Positions 8,920 through 16,292 of a DNA stretch of 32,384 nt are shown piece after piece. A program made the translations under genes and the position numbers. This DNA is from Brevundimonas sp. (lineage in GTDB: Bacteria > Pseudomonadota > Alphaproteobacteria > Caulobacterales > Caulobacteraceae): NCBI RefSeq assembly GCF_018608325.1, contig NZ_JABAZW010000049.1:1-32384 (forward strand), written 5' to 3'. Below the pieces are notes generated by a model. That model worked only from the letters and a program-made list of their open reading frames with translations. It was not told the origin of the DNA and did not search any database. Each line of letters opens with the position of its first letter. The first letter of the stretch is position 1.

Positions 8920-9657
8920 TCATCGCGGCAGGAAGAACTCTACCGGCGTCACCAGCTCCAGAGTTGCGCCGGGAACATCGTCGGGCGGCGGGGGCAGGGG
9001 CTGGGCGCGGTCCAGCATGGCCAGGGCTTCGCGGTCCAGCAGCGAGCGGCCTGAGCTGCGGTCTATGCGCGAGGACAGAACGCGGCCCGACCGATCCATT
9101 GTGAAACGGACATAGGCGACGCCTTCCTGACGCAGACGCTGGGCGGCGGGCGGATAGCGCTTCTTGGTGTCCAGATGGGCCAGCAGGCGGGCGCGCCAGT
9201 CCTGAGGCGCGGTCGATGCGCGCGGCGCAGGCGGGGCGGGACGAGCCACGGGCGCGGTGGTTTCCGGCGCTGGCGTCTGGTTCTGGGCCGGTCGCGGGGC
9301 GGGCGGTGTCACGGGGACGGCCACAGCCTCTGGGGCGTCCGCCTGAATGCGCGGATGGATCTGTTGCGGCGCGGCGAGGCTGGCGGCGGCCTGAACCTGT
9401 TTGGGGCCTTCGACCTGTTCTGACGGCGGTCGGGGCGGGGCGGCGTTGTTGCGGATCAGCTCAACGGCGATCACCGGCGGCTCTTCCAGCGGGATCGGCG
9501 CGTGCGAGACAAAGTTGATCAGGAACAGCAAGGGCGCGGCGTGCAGGGCCAGCGCGCCGCCAAGGGCGATCATCCCGCGCGCACGACCGGGCTTGCGCCG
9601 GGGTCTTTCGATCCCGACCCGGCCCTGAATCGATGCGCGCGGGAGAACGGACGTCAT
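8920..9657 (-). CDS. tonB: TonB family energy transducer
   Basis: A 245-residue TonB-type protein. The start is the ATG at 9657, which overlaps the heme oxygenase stop in ATGA; the frame stays open upstream only as a shadow of that gene. Seen: a basic N-terminus (IERPRRKPGRARG), one signal-anchor helix (about residues 29-48, MIALGGALALHAAPLLFLIN), a long Pro/Ala-rich periplasmic spacer, and a TonB C-terminal domain (about 160-245: KKRYPPAAQRLRQEGVAYVR, then SSGRSLLDREALAMLDRAQP). It couples the proton gradient (through ExbB/ExbD, not in this window) to the outer-membrane receptor. Its place at the end of the heme operon suggests a dedicated TonB for this receptor, as HasB serves HasR. Confidence 0.88.
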   Translation of the reverse strand: MTSVLPRASIQGRVGIERPRRKPGRARGMIALGGALALHAAPLLFLINFVSHAPIPLEEPPVIAVELIRNNAAPPRPPSEQVEGPKQVQAAASLAAPQQIHPRIQADAPEAVAVPVTPPAPRPAQNQTPAPETTAPVARPAPPAPRASTAPQDWRARLLAHLDTKKRYPPAAQRLRQEGVAYVRFTMDRSGRVLSSRIDRSSGRSLLDREALAMLDRAQPLPPPPDDVPGATLELVTPVEFFLPR

Positions 9658-10265
9658 GCGGCGTCTGCGGCCCTGGTCTTGAAGCCGATGTCCACCAGGC
9701 CCCGAACGCGGGTGAAGGCGGCGGCGGTTCCTGCCTGAATGCGGGCTTCCTCCTCCTCCGACATTTCGGGGGCGTCGAGGGCGGCGGTGAAGCTGCGCCA
9801 GTGATTGGCGCGGCCCTCGGGCGAGGCGGCCAGGTGGCGGGCGCCGAACTCTGCCGACAGACCCAAGGCCGCCGCCGCCTTGATCAGGAAGGCGGCGCCG
9901 AGGTTCGAACCCTCGGCCACATACAGCCAACCCAACGCCGTCGGCACGTCCACCGCCTCGCCCGCGACAAAGCGAGGCGGGCCGTCGGCGGGCGCGGGTT
10001 CTGCATCCAGATCCGCCAGATCGGTCAGCACTTCATCGATGCGGCGACGTTCCAGCAGGTCCGGCACCAGAGCCGTCAGTTCGGGCATTTCGTACAAGGC
10101 GGCGATGTCTCGGTGGAACAACTGCTGAATCCGCAGGAACTCGGCATATGTCTCGCGGCTGCTGAAGGGCTTGGCGGCCATGATGGCGTTGTCCAGACCC
10201 TCGTGCACGCCGTTGCTGGAGGATTTGAGCCGTTTGGCGCGGCTGGTTTCGAGCGAAGTCATCAT
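9654..10265 (-). CDS. Biliverdin-producing heme oxygenase
   Basis: A 203-residue cytoplasmic enzyme of the bacterial heme oxygenase family that opens heme to biliverdin, CO and iron. The proximal heme ligand is probably His21 in VHEGLD, and the distal-helix signature GWLYVAEGSNLGAAFL is present around residues 120-135. The length matches bacterial heme oxygenases (about 190-215). The start is one of two adjacent ATG codons (10265 or 10262). The gene lies 5 bases after the TonB-dependent receptor stop and overlaps tonB by 4 bases. Receptor, heme oxygenase and TonB thus form one heme-uptake and iron-release unit. No inner-membrane heme ABC transporter is in the window. A BphO-type enzyme supplying a phytochrome is possible, but the context favours iron acquisition. 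Confidence 0.87.
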   Translation of the reverse strand: MMTSLETSRAKRLKSSSNGVHEGLDNAIMAAKPFSSRETYAEFLRIQQLFHRDIAALYEMPELTALVPDLLERRRIDEVLTDLADLDAEPAPADGPPRFVAGEAVDVPTALGWLYVAEGSNLGAAFLIKAAAALGLSAEFGARHLAASPEGRANHWRSFTAALDAPEMSEEEEARIQAGTAAAFTRVRGLVDIGFKTRAADAA

Positions 10266-10270
10266 CAGTC

Positions 10271-13195
10271 TCAGTAGCGGTAGGTCAGTGCGAGACGGAC
10301 GGTGCGGCCCGGCGCGGGCATGACGCCCAACGCAAGCGGGTCGAGGTAGTATTCGTCCATCACATTGTCGATGTTGAGGTCGAGCTTGGTCTGCTCTGTG
10401 ACCTTCAGGCTGGCGAAGGCGTCATAGATGGTCGCCTCCTTGTACAGTTGCTGGATCGCCGACAGGCCGACGTTCCATTCCTGATCCAGCTTGCTGATCG
10501 GGCCGGCGTTGTGGACCGCGCGTCCGCCGATGGTCAGGCGGTCATCGAACAGGCGGGCGCCCAGCGTCAGGTTCAGGTTGAAGCGCGGCGGGTTCTGGGT
10601 GTTGGTGTAGGAGCCTTCGAAGCCGCCATCGACACAGTTGGGCGTGTTCTTCAGCCCGTCGATGTCCCACTCCTCACCGTACTCGCGACGTTCGGCGGCG
10701 ATGTCGGGCGCGCAGGTCTTGGCCTCGAAATAATAGTGGGCCGACAGGTCGCCGAAGACGATGCCGTTGTCATAGGTGGACTGGAACTCGACGCCCGACA
10801 CCTTGAACTGGTCGATATTGCGGATCAGGCCCGCCGACAGGGTGCGGTAGTCGCGGGTGATCAGGTCGTCGATCCGCGTGTTGAAATAGGCCAGTTTGAA
10901 GCCCGCACGGTCGCCGCCGGTGATCAGGTCGCGGCGGATGGTGCTGGCGCCGACTTCCCAGGTCTGGGCGCGTTCTGGCTTCAGCTCACCGGTCGGCTTG
11001 GCCGCGGTGAACAGGCCCAGCGTCGTCTCGAACAGGCTGGGCAGCTTCACGCCCTCGGCGTATTTCACATACAGCAGCGTGTCTTCGTCGAAGCGGTAGG
11101 TGACGCTGGCCGTCGGCATGAAGGCGTCGTCAGTGCGGCGGATCGGGTCGGACCAGGTCCACTCGGTCGGCACGATCAGGTCTTTGATCGGATCGGCGTT
11201 GTAGAAGTTCCAGCCGGTGATGTCGGCGACGGTCCCGCGCTTATAAGGCGAGGCCAGAAGGGAAGCCTGGGTGAACTGCCCATTGGCGTCGGGGTACCAG
11301 TTCAGGGATGCGATGCGTGACGCCTGCCATACGGGCAGGGCGGGGTTGCCGTTCAGCAGTTGGATCGAGCGATATTTGCCGATGACCTCGCGCTTGGAGA
11401 CGGTCGCCAGCCGATTGCGGTCGCGCACATCGACGTGGTTGTAGCGACCACCGACCATCAGCTCCCAGTGTTCGTTCGGCTCCCACTTGGCCGAGGCGAC
11501 GACGCTGTATTCCTTGCGCACCGCGCTGCGCAGGAAGCGGTTGTTGACCAGATCGTCCTGCATCAGCGGCGAGTTGGGGCCGGGGCCGACATCCTCGTGG
11601 CTGAACGACAGGCCGTAGTCGAAGGTGAACTTGCCCAGGTCGGTGAACAGCAGCGAAGTGTTGGTGATGTCGCCGCCGAAACGCTCCTGCGTCAGTTCGT
11701 TGCGATAGGCGTCCTTGTAACCGGGATCGGTGTTGAAGGTCGGCGCGTCCCACCATTCGGTGCGGCGGTCATAGTACCAGGGCGTGATGCCGGTCAGGCC
11801 GTTGTACATCAGGCTGTCGGAGTGGGTGTACCAGGCGTTGGCGCGCAGATCGACCAGATCGCCCAGCTTGCCCTGCGGCTTGTAGCGATAGCGCAGATTA
11901 TAGGCGTCCATGTCCACGTTCCCCAGCGCCCATTGCGGCACGCGGTCACGATCGACGCGGATGATCTGCGAGGCCATGATCTCGCCCTGCTCGCCCTTGT
12001 AGCGGCGGTAACCGGCTTCCAGCGTCTGCTCGTCGGTGATCCGCCATGTGCCTTTCAGCAGCAGGGATTCCGACTGCGACGAGGTGTTGAAGACCTCGGT
12101 ATTCGTGGGGTTCAGCGTGGCCAGAACGCGGCGGCCTTGCGGGAAATCATTATAGCCCCGGTGACCCGAGAAATAGTTGCCAACATCGCGCCAGGCATAG
12201 GCGGCGACCAGGTCGAACTTGTCCCAGCGGCCTGCCGCCGCGACGTTGAAGAACTGTCCGCCCGGGCGGGTCAGGTCGCCGCTGTCCTTGGACGGCACGC
12301 CGCTATAGGCGGGCAGGCTGCGGGCGCTGGCGTCGGACACGCCGGTGCGGACGCGCAGACCCAGATCGTGGCCTTCGGTCAGGACGTCGTCCGCCTTCAG
12401 CGTCTCCATGACCACTACGCCGCCGATGCCGCCCGACGCATTGGCCTGAAGGCTGGGGCCTTTGGTGATGGTGATGTTGGAGATCAGGTCGGGGTCGAGA
12501 TAGGTCCGCTGCGACTGACCGGCATAGCCGCGATAGGTGTCCATCGTGGACTGGCCGCCGTCGATGATGACCGGCACGCGGCTCTGGCCCTGAATGCCGC
12601 GAATGTTCACGTCCAGGGCATTGGCGGTGCGGGGATCGCCCGCCGTCACGCCTGCAACGCCGCGAACGATGTCGGCGGTCGAGGTGCCGCGGAAACGTTC
12701 GATGGTGTCGTGGTCGATATAGGCGCTGGAGCCAGCCGAGCGATAAGGGGCTTCAACCGGGTCGCCGTGGTCGTTGAAGCCGTCGGCGCTCAGGCGTCCG
12801 GCCGAGCCTTCAGTCGCGCCCTGAACCCGCACGGGACCAAGCGCGATGGCGGCGCCGACGGCGGGCGCCGCCGACAGGGTCACAACGCGGCCCGACAGGC
12901 TGTAGGTCACGCCGCTTCCGGCCAGCAGGCGCGACAGGCCGTCCGACACGCTGTATCGGCCCTGCAGGCCGCGCGTGGAGGCGTTGCGCGTCAGGCTGGC
13001 GTCATAGGCCAGTTCGACATTGGCCTGTTGGGCGAAACGGATCAGGGCCGGGGTCAGGGGACCAGCCGGCACGTCAAAGCTGGGCTGGGCCTGAGCCGCA
13101 GCGGGCAGGGGCGCCAGCACAGCCGCCGAAGCGACCGCCGTGGTGGCCATCAGGAAGAGGCGCATGGCCCCGATATTATGTCTCGCCTTGGTCAA
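10271..13195 (-). CDS. STN-containing TonB-dependent receptor, probably for heme
   Basis: A 974-residue outer-membrane receptor. Seen in order: a signal peptide (MATTAVASAAVLAPLPAAAQ), an STN domain for signalling to FecR (about 38-110: FDVPAGPLTPALIRFAQQAN), a TonB plug (about 150-280, with DVNIRGIQGQSRVPVIIDGG) and a 22-strand-type barrel ending in the aromatic YRY. The start is TTG at 13195, which has a good AGAGG Shine-Dalgarno 5 bases upstream; the in-frame ATG at 13165 (MRLFLMATT) is an alternative with a weaker site. An LKPERAQTWEVG segment corresponds to the NPNL/LKPE region of heme receptors. The heme substrate is inferred from the adjacent heme oxygenase and HasR-like layout; a siderophore receptor cannot be excluded from sequence alone. 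Confidence 0.88.
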   Translation of the reverse strand: MTKARHNIGAMRLFLMATTAVASAAVLAPLPAAAQAQPSFDVPAGPLTPALIRFAQQANVELAYDASLTRNASTRGLQGRYSVSDGLSRLLAGSGVTYSLSGRVVTLSAAPAVGAAIALGPVRVQGATEGSAGRLSADGFNDHGDPVEAPYRSAGSSAYIDHDTIERFRGTSTADIVRGVAGVTAGDPRTANALDVNIRGIQGQSRVPVIIDGGQSTMDTYRGYAGQSQRTYLDPDLISNITITKGPSLQANASGGIGGVVVMETLKADDVLTEGHDLGLRVRTGVSDASARSLPAYSGVPSKDSGDLTRPGGQFFNVAAAGRWDKFDLVAAYAWRDVGNYFSGHRGYNDFPQGRRVLATLNPTNTEVFNTSSQSESLLLKGTWRITDEQTLEAGYRRYKGEQGEIMASQIIRVDRDRVPQWALGNVDMDAYNLRYRYKPQGKLGDLVDLRANAWYTHSDSLMYNGLTGITPWYYDRRTEWWDAPTFNTDPGYKDAYRNELTQERFGGDITNTSLLFTDLGKFTFDYGLSFSHEDVGPGPNSPLMQDDLVNNRFLRSAVRKEYSVVASAKWEPNEHWELMVGGRYNHVDVRDRNRLATVSKREVIGKYRSIQLLNGNPALPVWQASRIASLNWYPDANGQFTQASLLASPYKRGTVADITGWNFYNADPIKDLIVPTEWTWSDPIRRTDDAFMPTASVTYRFDEDTLLYVKYAEGVKLPSLFETTLGLFTAAKPTGELKPERAQTWEVGASTIRRDLITGGDRAGFKLAYFNTRIDDLITRDYRTLSAGLIRNIDQFKVSGVEFQSTYDNGIVFGDLSAHYYFEAKTCAPDIAAERREYGEEWDIDGLKNTPNCVDGGFEGSYTNTQNPPRFNLNLTLGARLFDDRLTIGGRAVHNAGPISKLDQEWNVGLSAIQQLYKEATIYDAFASLKVTEQTKLDLNIDNVMDEYYLDPLALGVMPAPGRTVRLALTYRY

Positions 13196-13248
13196 CTTCG
13201 CCTCTCATGGCGCGCACTGCGCCAGTCCATATGGGTTCGCATGGTGCG

Positions 13249-13267
13249 AATGAGAATGGTTCTCGGA
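13249..13267. promoter_or_regulatory. Fur-box-like inverted repeat before the receptor
   Basis: The stretch AATGAGAATGGTTCTCGGA contains the inverted repeat GAGAA-TGG-TTCTC and resembles the TGAGAATGATTCTCA form of iron-regulator (Fur) boxes. It sits 54-72 bases upstream of the TTG start of the TonB-dependent receptor, in the only gap of the heme locus. Iron repression there would be expected. Matching was by eye, so the call is tentative. Confidence 0.5.
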
Positions 13268-13309
13268 ATATAGACGTGCGAAGTGGCGGAACCGGGACTG
13301 TAGAATCTG

Positions 13310-13343
13310 AAAAAAAGTTCAGAACGTCGTTCAGTCGTGAACG
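13310..13343 (-). terminator. Candidate rho-independent terminator after fecR
   Basis: On the minus strand, nested stems (CGTTCA-CGAC-TGAACG, and GTTCA pairing with TGAAC) overlap the last codons of fecR and are followed directly by a run of seven T (13316-13310). This would separate the sigma/FecR transcript from the receptor transcript, which has its own Fur-like site downstream. The stems are short, so termination may be partial. Confidence 0.5.
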
Positions 13344-14305
13344 ATGACGGCTCCGCCCAGCAGGCGAGTGGAGCGCAGACCCAGCGTCTGCTCCAGCCGT
13401 GTAACGGTCTGGGCGGGCTGGTCGATGCGGAAGGCGCCGCTGACACGGCGATCCCGCGCCTTGCGGCCAATCACCGTCATTGGCTGTGCGGAATAGCGCC
13501 CGATCTCGCTGACGACAGCAGACAGGGGCTGGTCGTCGAACACCAGCCAGCCGTCCTGCCAGGCGCCCACGCCCACCGACGACGCCACCGGGGCGGTCGG
13601 CGCCTGATGGGGGCCATAGGTCGAGGTCTGATCCTGCGCCACAATCACTGACGCGGGGTTCGATGCGACCCGCACCGAATGTTCGGTCACAGACACCTCG
13701 GTCTGCGCGCCGTAGCGCCGCACGATGAACCGGGTGCCAAGCGCCGTGGTCGAGCCGCCGCCGGCCTCGACGGTGAAAGGTCGGTTCGGGTTCGGCGCAA
13801 CAGTGAAGGCCGCCTCGCCACGCAACAGGCGCACGGTGCGGCGGTCGGGGGCATAGTCCACCTGGACGGCGCTGTCGGTGTTCAGTTGCACGGTGGAGCC
13901 GTCGGCCAGCGTCAGCGTCCTCTGTTCGCCGGGCCGGGTGATGACGTCGGCGCGCAGTCGGGTGGGGCCGTCCAAAGCGACGAAGGCGACGGCCAGGGCC
14001 GCGGCCATGCCGGTCGCGATGAGCGGCGCGCGGGATCGGCGACCGCCAGAGGGCGCAGTCGTTCTGCGCCGACGAGAAGACGTGGCGGCTTGCGGCGCGG
14101 GCCGGACGGCGGCCTCGCCCATTTCCAGCCAGAGGACCTGGGCCTTGTCATAGGCGGCGGCGTTCTCGGCGGTCTGCAGCCAGGCTTCCAGATGCGCCGA
14201 GCCTGCGTCATCCAGCAGACCGCTCTGCTGGTCAGCGACCCAGCGCGCAGCTTCGCGATCCGCGCGGGACACGCGGTCGGGCTTTGAGGTGGTGACGGAT
14301 GTCAT
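13331..14305 (-). CDS. fecR: FecR family anti-sigma factor / transmembrane sensor
   Basis: A 324-residue inner-membrane regulator. The N-terminal cytoplasmic DUF4880-type domain binds the sigma factor (about 15-60: EAARWVADQQSGLLDDAGSA ... AYDKAQVLW). One membrane helix follows a basic Arg/Ser stretch (about 97-115: APLIATGMAAALAVAFVALD). The FecR domain comes next (VITRPGEQRTLTLADGSTVQ, ALGTRFIVRRYG). The C-terminus is an STN-like domain (LVFDDQPLSAVVSEIGRYSA) that contacts the receptor's signalling domain. The ATG at 14305 is chosen because AAGAGG lies 7 bases upstream; a GTG at 14308 is also possible. The gene overlaps the sigma stop (TGATG), so the two are coupled. Confidence 0.9.
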   Translation of the reverse strand: MTSVTTSKPDRVSRADREAARWVADQQSGLLDDAGSAHLEAWLQTAENAAAYDKAQVLWLEMGEAAVRPAPQAATSSRRRRTTAPSGGRRSRAPLIATGMAAALAVAFVALDGPTRLRADVITRPGEQRTLTLADGSTVQLNTDSAVQVDYAPDRRTVRLLRGEAAFTVAPNPNRPFTVEAGGGSTTALGTRFIVRRYGAQTEVSVTEHSVRVASNPASVIVAQDQTSTYGPHQAPTAPVASSVGVGAWQDGWLVFDDQPLSAVVSEIGRYSAQPMTVIGRKARDRRVSGAFRIDQPAQTVTRLEQTLGLRSTRLLGGAVIVHD

Positions 14306-14832
14306 CACAACGCCTCTTGCTCAGCCAGGCGCGTCTGGCAATGGCTGATTGCATGGCGAACATGTTTCGCCACTGCATTTGTTGTAATTCCCAGTCGTTC
14401 GGCAACTTCTGCGGGCGTCAGGCCCTCGACACGCCGCAAAAGAAACACCTCGCGACAACGGGGCGGCAGTTCGTCGATGGCGGCGGACAGCAGGCTTAAC
14501 CGCTGGCGGTCGATGATCCGGGTTTCCGTGGTCGGTGTGGCGTCGGCCATGCGCACATCGTCGGCCTGACCGTCGAACAGGGCTGCGCCGCGCATCCGTT
14601 TCCGCATCTGATCAGAGGTCAGATTCAGCATCAGTCGATAGAGGTAGGCGCGCTTGTCCTTGATCGCCTCGGGATCGGTGATGCGCTGAATGTTCAGCCA
14701 CAGGGTCTGGGTGATGTCTTCCGCCAGGGTGGCGTCGCCCAGTATCCGCCGCGCCATTCGCATCAATGACGTGCGCTCAGTCACCAGCAGCTGGGAAAAG
14801 GCTGCGCGATGTGAAAGGTCGAGGGGGGACAT
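14305..14832 (-). CDS. ECF sigma factor, FecI-like
   Basis: A 175-residue RNA polymerase sigma factor with region 2 (about 15-80: LMRMARRILGDATLAEDITQ, then AYLYRLMLNLTSDQMRKR) and region 4 helix-turn-helix (about 120-170: LPPRCREVFLLRRVEGLTPA ... LGITTNAVAKHVRHAISHCQ). It heads a FecI-FecR-receptor arrangement and is expected to turn on the receptor operon when the STN domain reports ligand through FecR. The ATG at 14832 is chosen because it gives the usual length and the MSPLDLSHRAAFSQLL start; an in-frame GTG at 14874 would add 14 residues but would place a long palindrome inside the coding region. No strong ribosome site is seen at either. Confidence 0.88.
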   Translation of the reverse strand: MSPLDLSHRAAFSQLLVTERTSLMRMARRILGDATLAEDITQTLWLNIQRITDPEAIKDKRAYLYRLMLNLTSDQMRKRMRGAALFDGQADDVRMADATPTTETRIIDRQRLSLLSAAIDELPPRCREVFLLRRVEGLTPAEVAERLGITTNAVAKHVRHAISHCQTRLAEQEAL

Positions 14833-14844
14833 TCGCGATGCGCG

Positions 14845-14879
14845 ATAACGTGTCTGCGAGTGAATCGCAAACACGTTAT
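14845..14879. repeat. Long inverted repeat upstream of the sigma factor
   Basis: Two 15-base arms (ATAACGTGTCTGCGA and TCGCAAACACGTTAT) pair with one mismatch around a 5-base spacer, ending 12 bases before the sigma factor ATG. No T tract follows on the minus strand, so it looks more like an operator or an mRNA leader hairpin than a terminator. It may control the sigma factor gene. Confidence 0.6.
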
Positions 14880-14888
14880 GGTCGAGAG

Positions 14889-14918
14889 CAACGGCCTGAT
14901 CGCGGGGGCAGGCCGTTG
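14889..14918 (-). terminator. Candidate terminator after the symporter gene
   Basis: A perfect 10-bp stem (CAACGGCCTG/CAGGCCGTTG) with a 10-base loop begins 11 bases after the symporter stop on the minus strand. The tail that follows (CTCTCGACC) is only weakly T-rich, so a rho-independent role is plausible but not certain. Confidence 0.5.
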
Positions 14919-14929
14919 TCGGTGTCAGT

Positions 14930-16152
14930 TCAGCCGATGGCCTTGGGCTCGGCGCCCTCGATTTCGTCCTCGGGGTCCAGTTCGCCTTCCCACTTGGCGA
15001 CGACGGCGGCGGCGACCGAGTTGCCGACCACGTTGGTCGCCGAACGGCCCATGTCGAGCAGGTGGTCGACGCCCAGCACGATAGCGATCCAGGCTTCGGG
15101 CAGGCCGAAGTAGGTCAGGGTGGCCATGATCACGACCAGCGAGGCGCGCGGAATGCCCGCGATGCCCTTGGACGTGACCATCAGCAGCAGCAGCATGAAG
15201 ATCTGTTGCGAGATGCTGAGGTGGACGCCGTGCGCCTGCATGATGAACATGGTGGCGAAGGTGCAGTACAGCATCGAGCCGTCGAGGTTGAACGAATAAC
15301 CCAGCGGCAGGACGAAGCTGACGATACGCTTGCGCACGCCGATCTTGGGCAGGGCGTCCAGAATGCGCGGATAGGCGGCTTCCGAACTGGCGGTCGAGAA
15401 GGCCAGCAGGGCAGGGGTGCGGATCGTGCGGAACAGCGGGATCACGCGCTTGCCCAGAACCACGGCGCCAGCCAGGAACAGGATGCCCCACAGGGTCGCC
15501 ATGGCGCCATAGAAGCCCAGAACGAACTTGGCGTAGGTGCCCAGCATATCCAGGCCCTGGGTGGCGATGGTCGAGGCCAGCGCGCCAAAGATGGCCAGCG
15601 GGGCCAGCTTCATCACGAACTCGGTCACCTTCAGCATGATGGAGGCGGCCTGTTCGACCAGGTGCATCACGGCCGGAGCCTTGTCGTCCAGCGCGGCGAC
15701 GGCGGTGCCGACGAAGACGGCGAAGACGACGATCTGCAGGATTTCGTTGCGCGCCATGGCGTCAAAGATCGACGTCGGCACCAGGTGGCGGGCGCAGTGG
15801 CCACGACGGCTTCGGGCAGATGCAGGTTGGCGCCCGGCTGCAGAATCTGAACGATCACCAAGCCCAGCAGCAGCGAAACAGCCGAGGCCGAGATGAACCA
15901 GGCCATCGTCTTGACGCCGATGCGCCCGACAGAGGCCGCGTCCTCCATGTGGGCGATGCCCGCGACCAGGGTGGTGAAGACCAGCGGCGCAATGATCATC
16001 TTGATCAGGCGCAGGAAGACGTCGGTGATCAGATTGAGGTTACCCGCCGCCTTTGACGCCCCCTCAGCGTCGAGAAAATGGTTCAGGCCCCACCCGGTGA
16101 GGACCCCAAGGATCATCGCCCCGATGATGAGGTACGCAAAAGAACGTTTCAT
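14930..16152 (-). pseudogene. dctA: Dicarboxylate/cation symporter (DctA/GltP family), frameshifted
   Basis: Two frames together encode one sodium- or proton-coupled C4-dicarboxylate/amino-acid symporter. The first runs from the ATG at 16152 to about 15787 (MKRSFAYLIIGAMILGVLTG ... GANLHLPEAVVATAPA). The second runs from about 15787 to 14930 (HLVPTSIFDAMARNEILQIV ... to the end). The second half holds the substrate-binding signatures FNLDGSMLYCTFATMF and LLDMGRSATNVVGNSVAAAV, with the conserved Asp, Arg and Asn intact. The sum is about 406 residues. Family members usually have about ten more residues between the HL and LVPT segments, so a small out-of-frame deletion near 15785-15795 is the simplest reading. 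A sequencing or assembly error is the other possibility, since everything else is well preserved. Confidence 0.75.
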
Positions 16153-16292
16153 ACAGATAGTCGCCCCAGTTGAGCGTCGGATCACGTCGCCTAATCTTCG
16201 GTGAATGATTCCGAGCCGCCCTCGACAGATTCGACATGAATAACGGCAATCCTCCGCCTCGCCAGCGGAAAATCAGAATAAGAGGATGCGGC

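Noticed and set aside
9658-9930. N-terminal extension of the TonB frame
   Set aside because: The extension overlaps heme oxygenase codons and has no TonB features. The ATG at 9657 in an ATGA overlap leads directly into the basic stretch and membrane anchor.
11360-13273. 637-codon open frame on the plus strand opposite the TonB-dependent receptor
   Set aside because: It is a GC-driven shadow of the receptor codon pattern, with no signal, domain or ribosome site of its own.
15700-15860. Programmed frameshift in the symporter gene
   Set aside because: No slippery heptamer or downstream pseudoknot is seen, and about ten family residues are missing at the join, which fits a deletion better than recoding.
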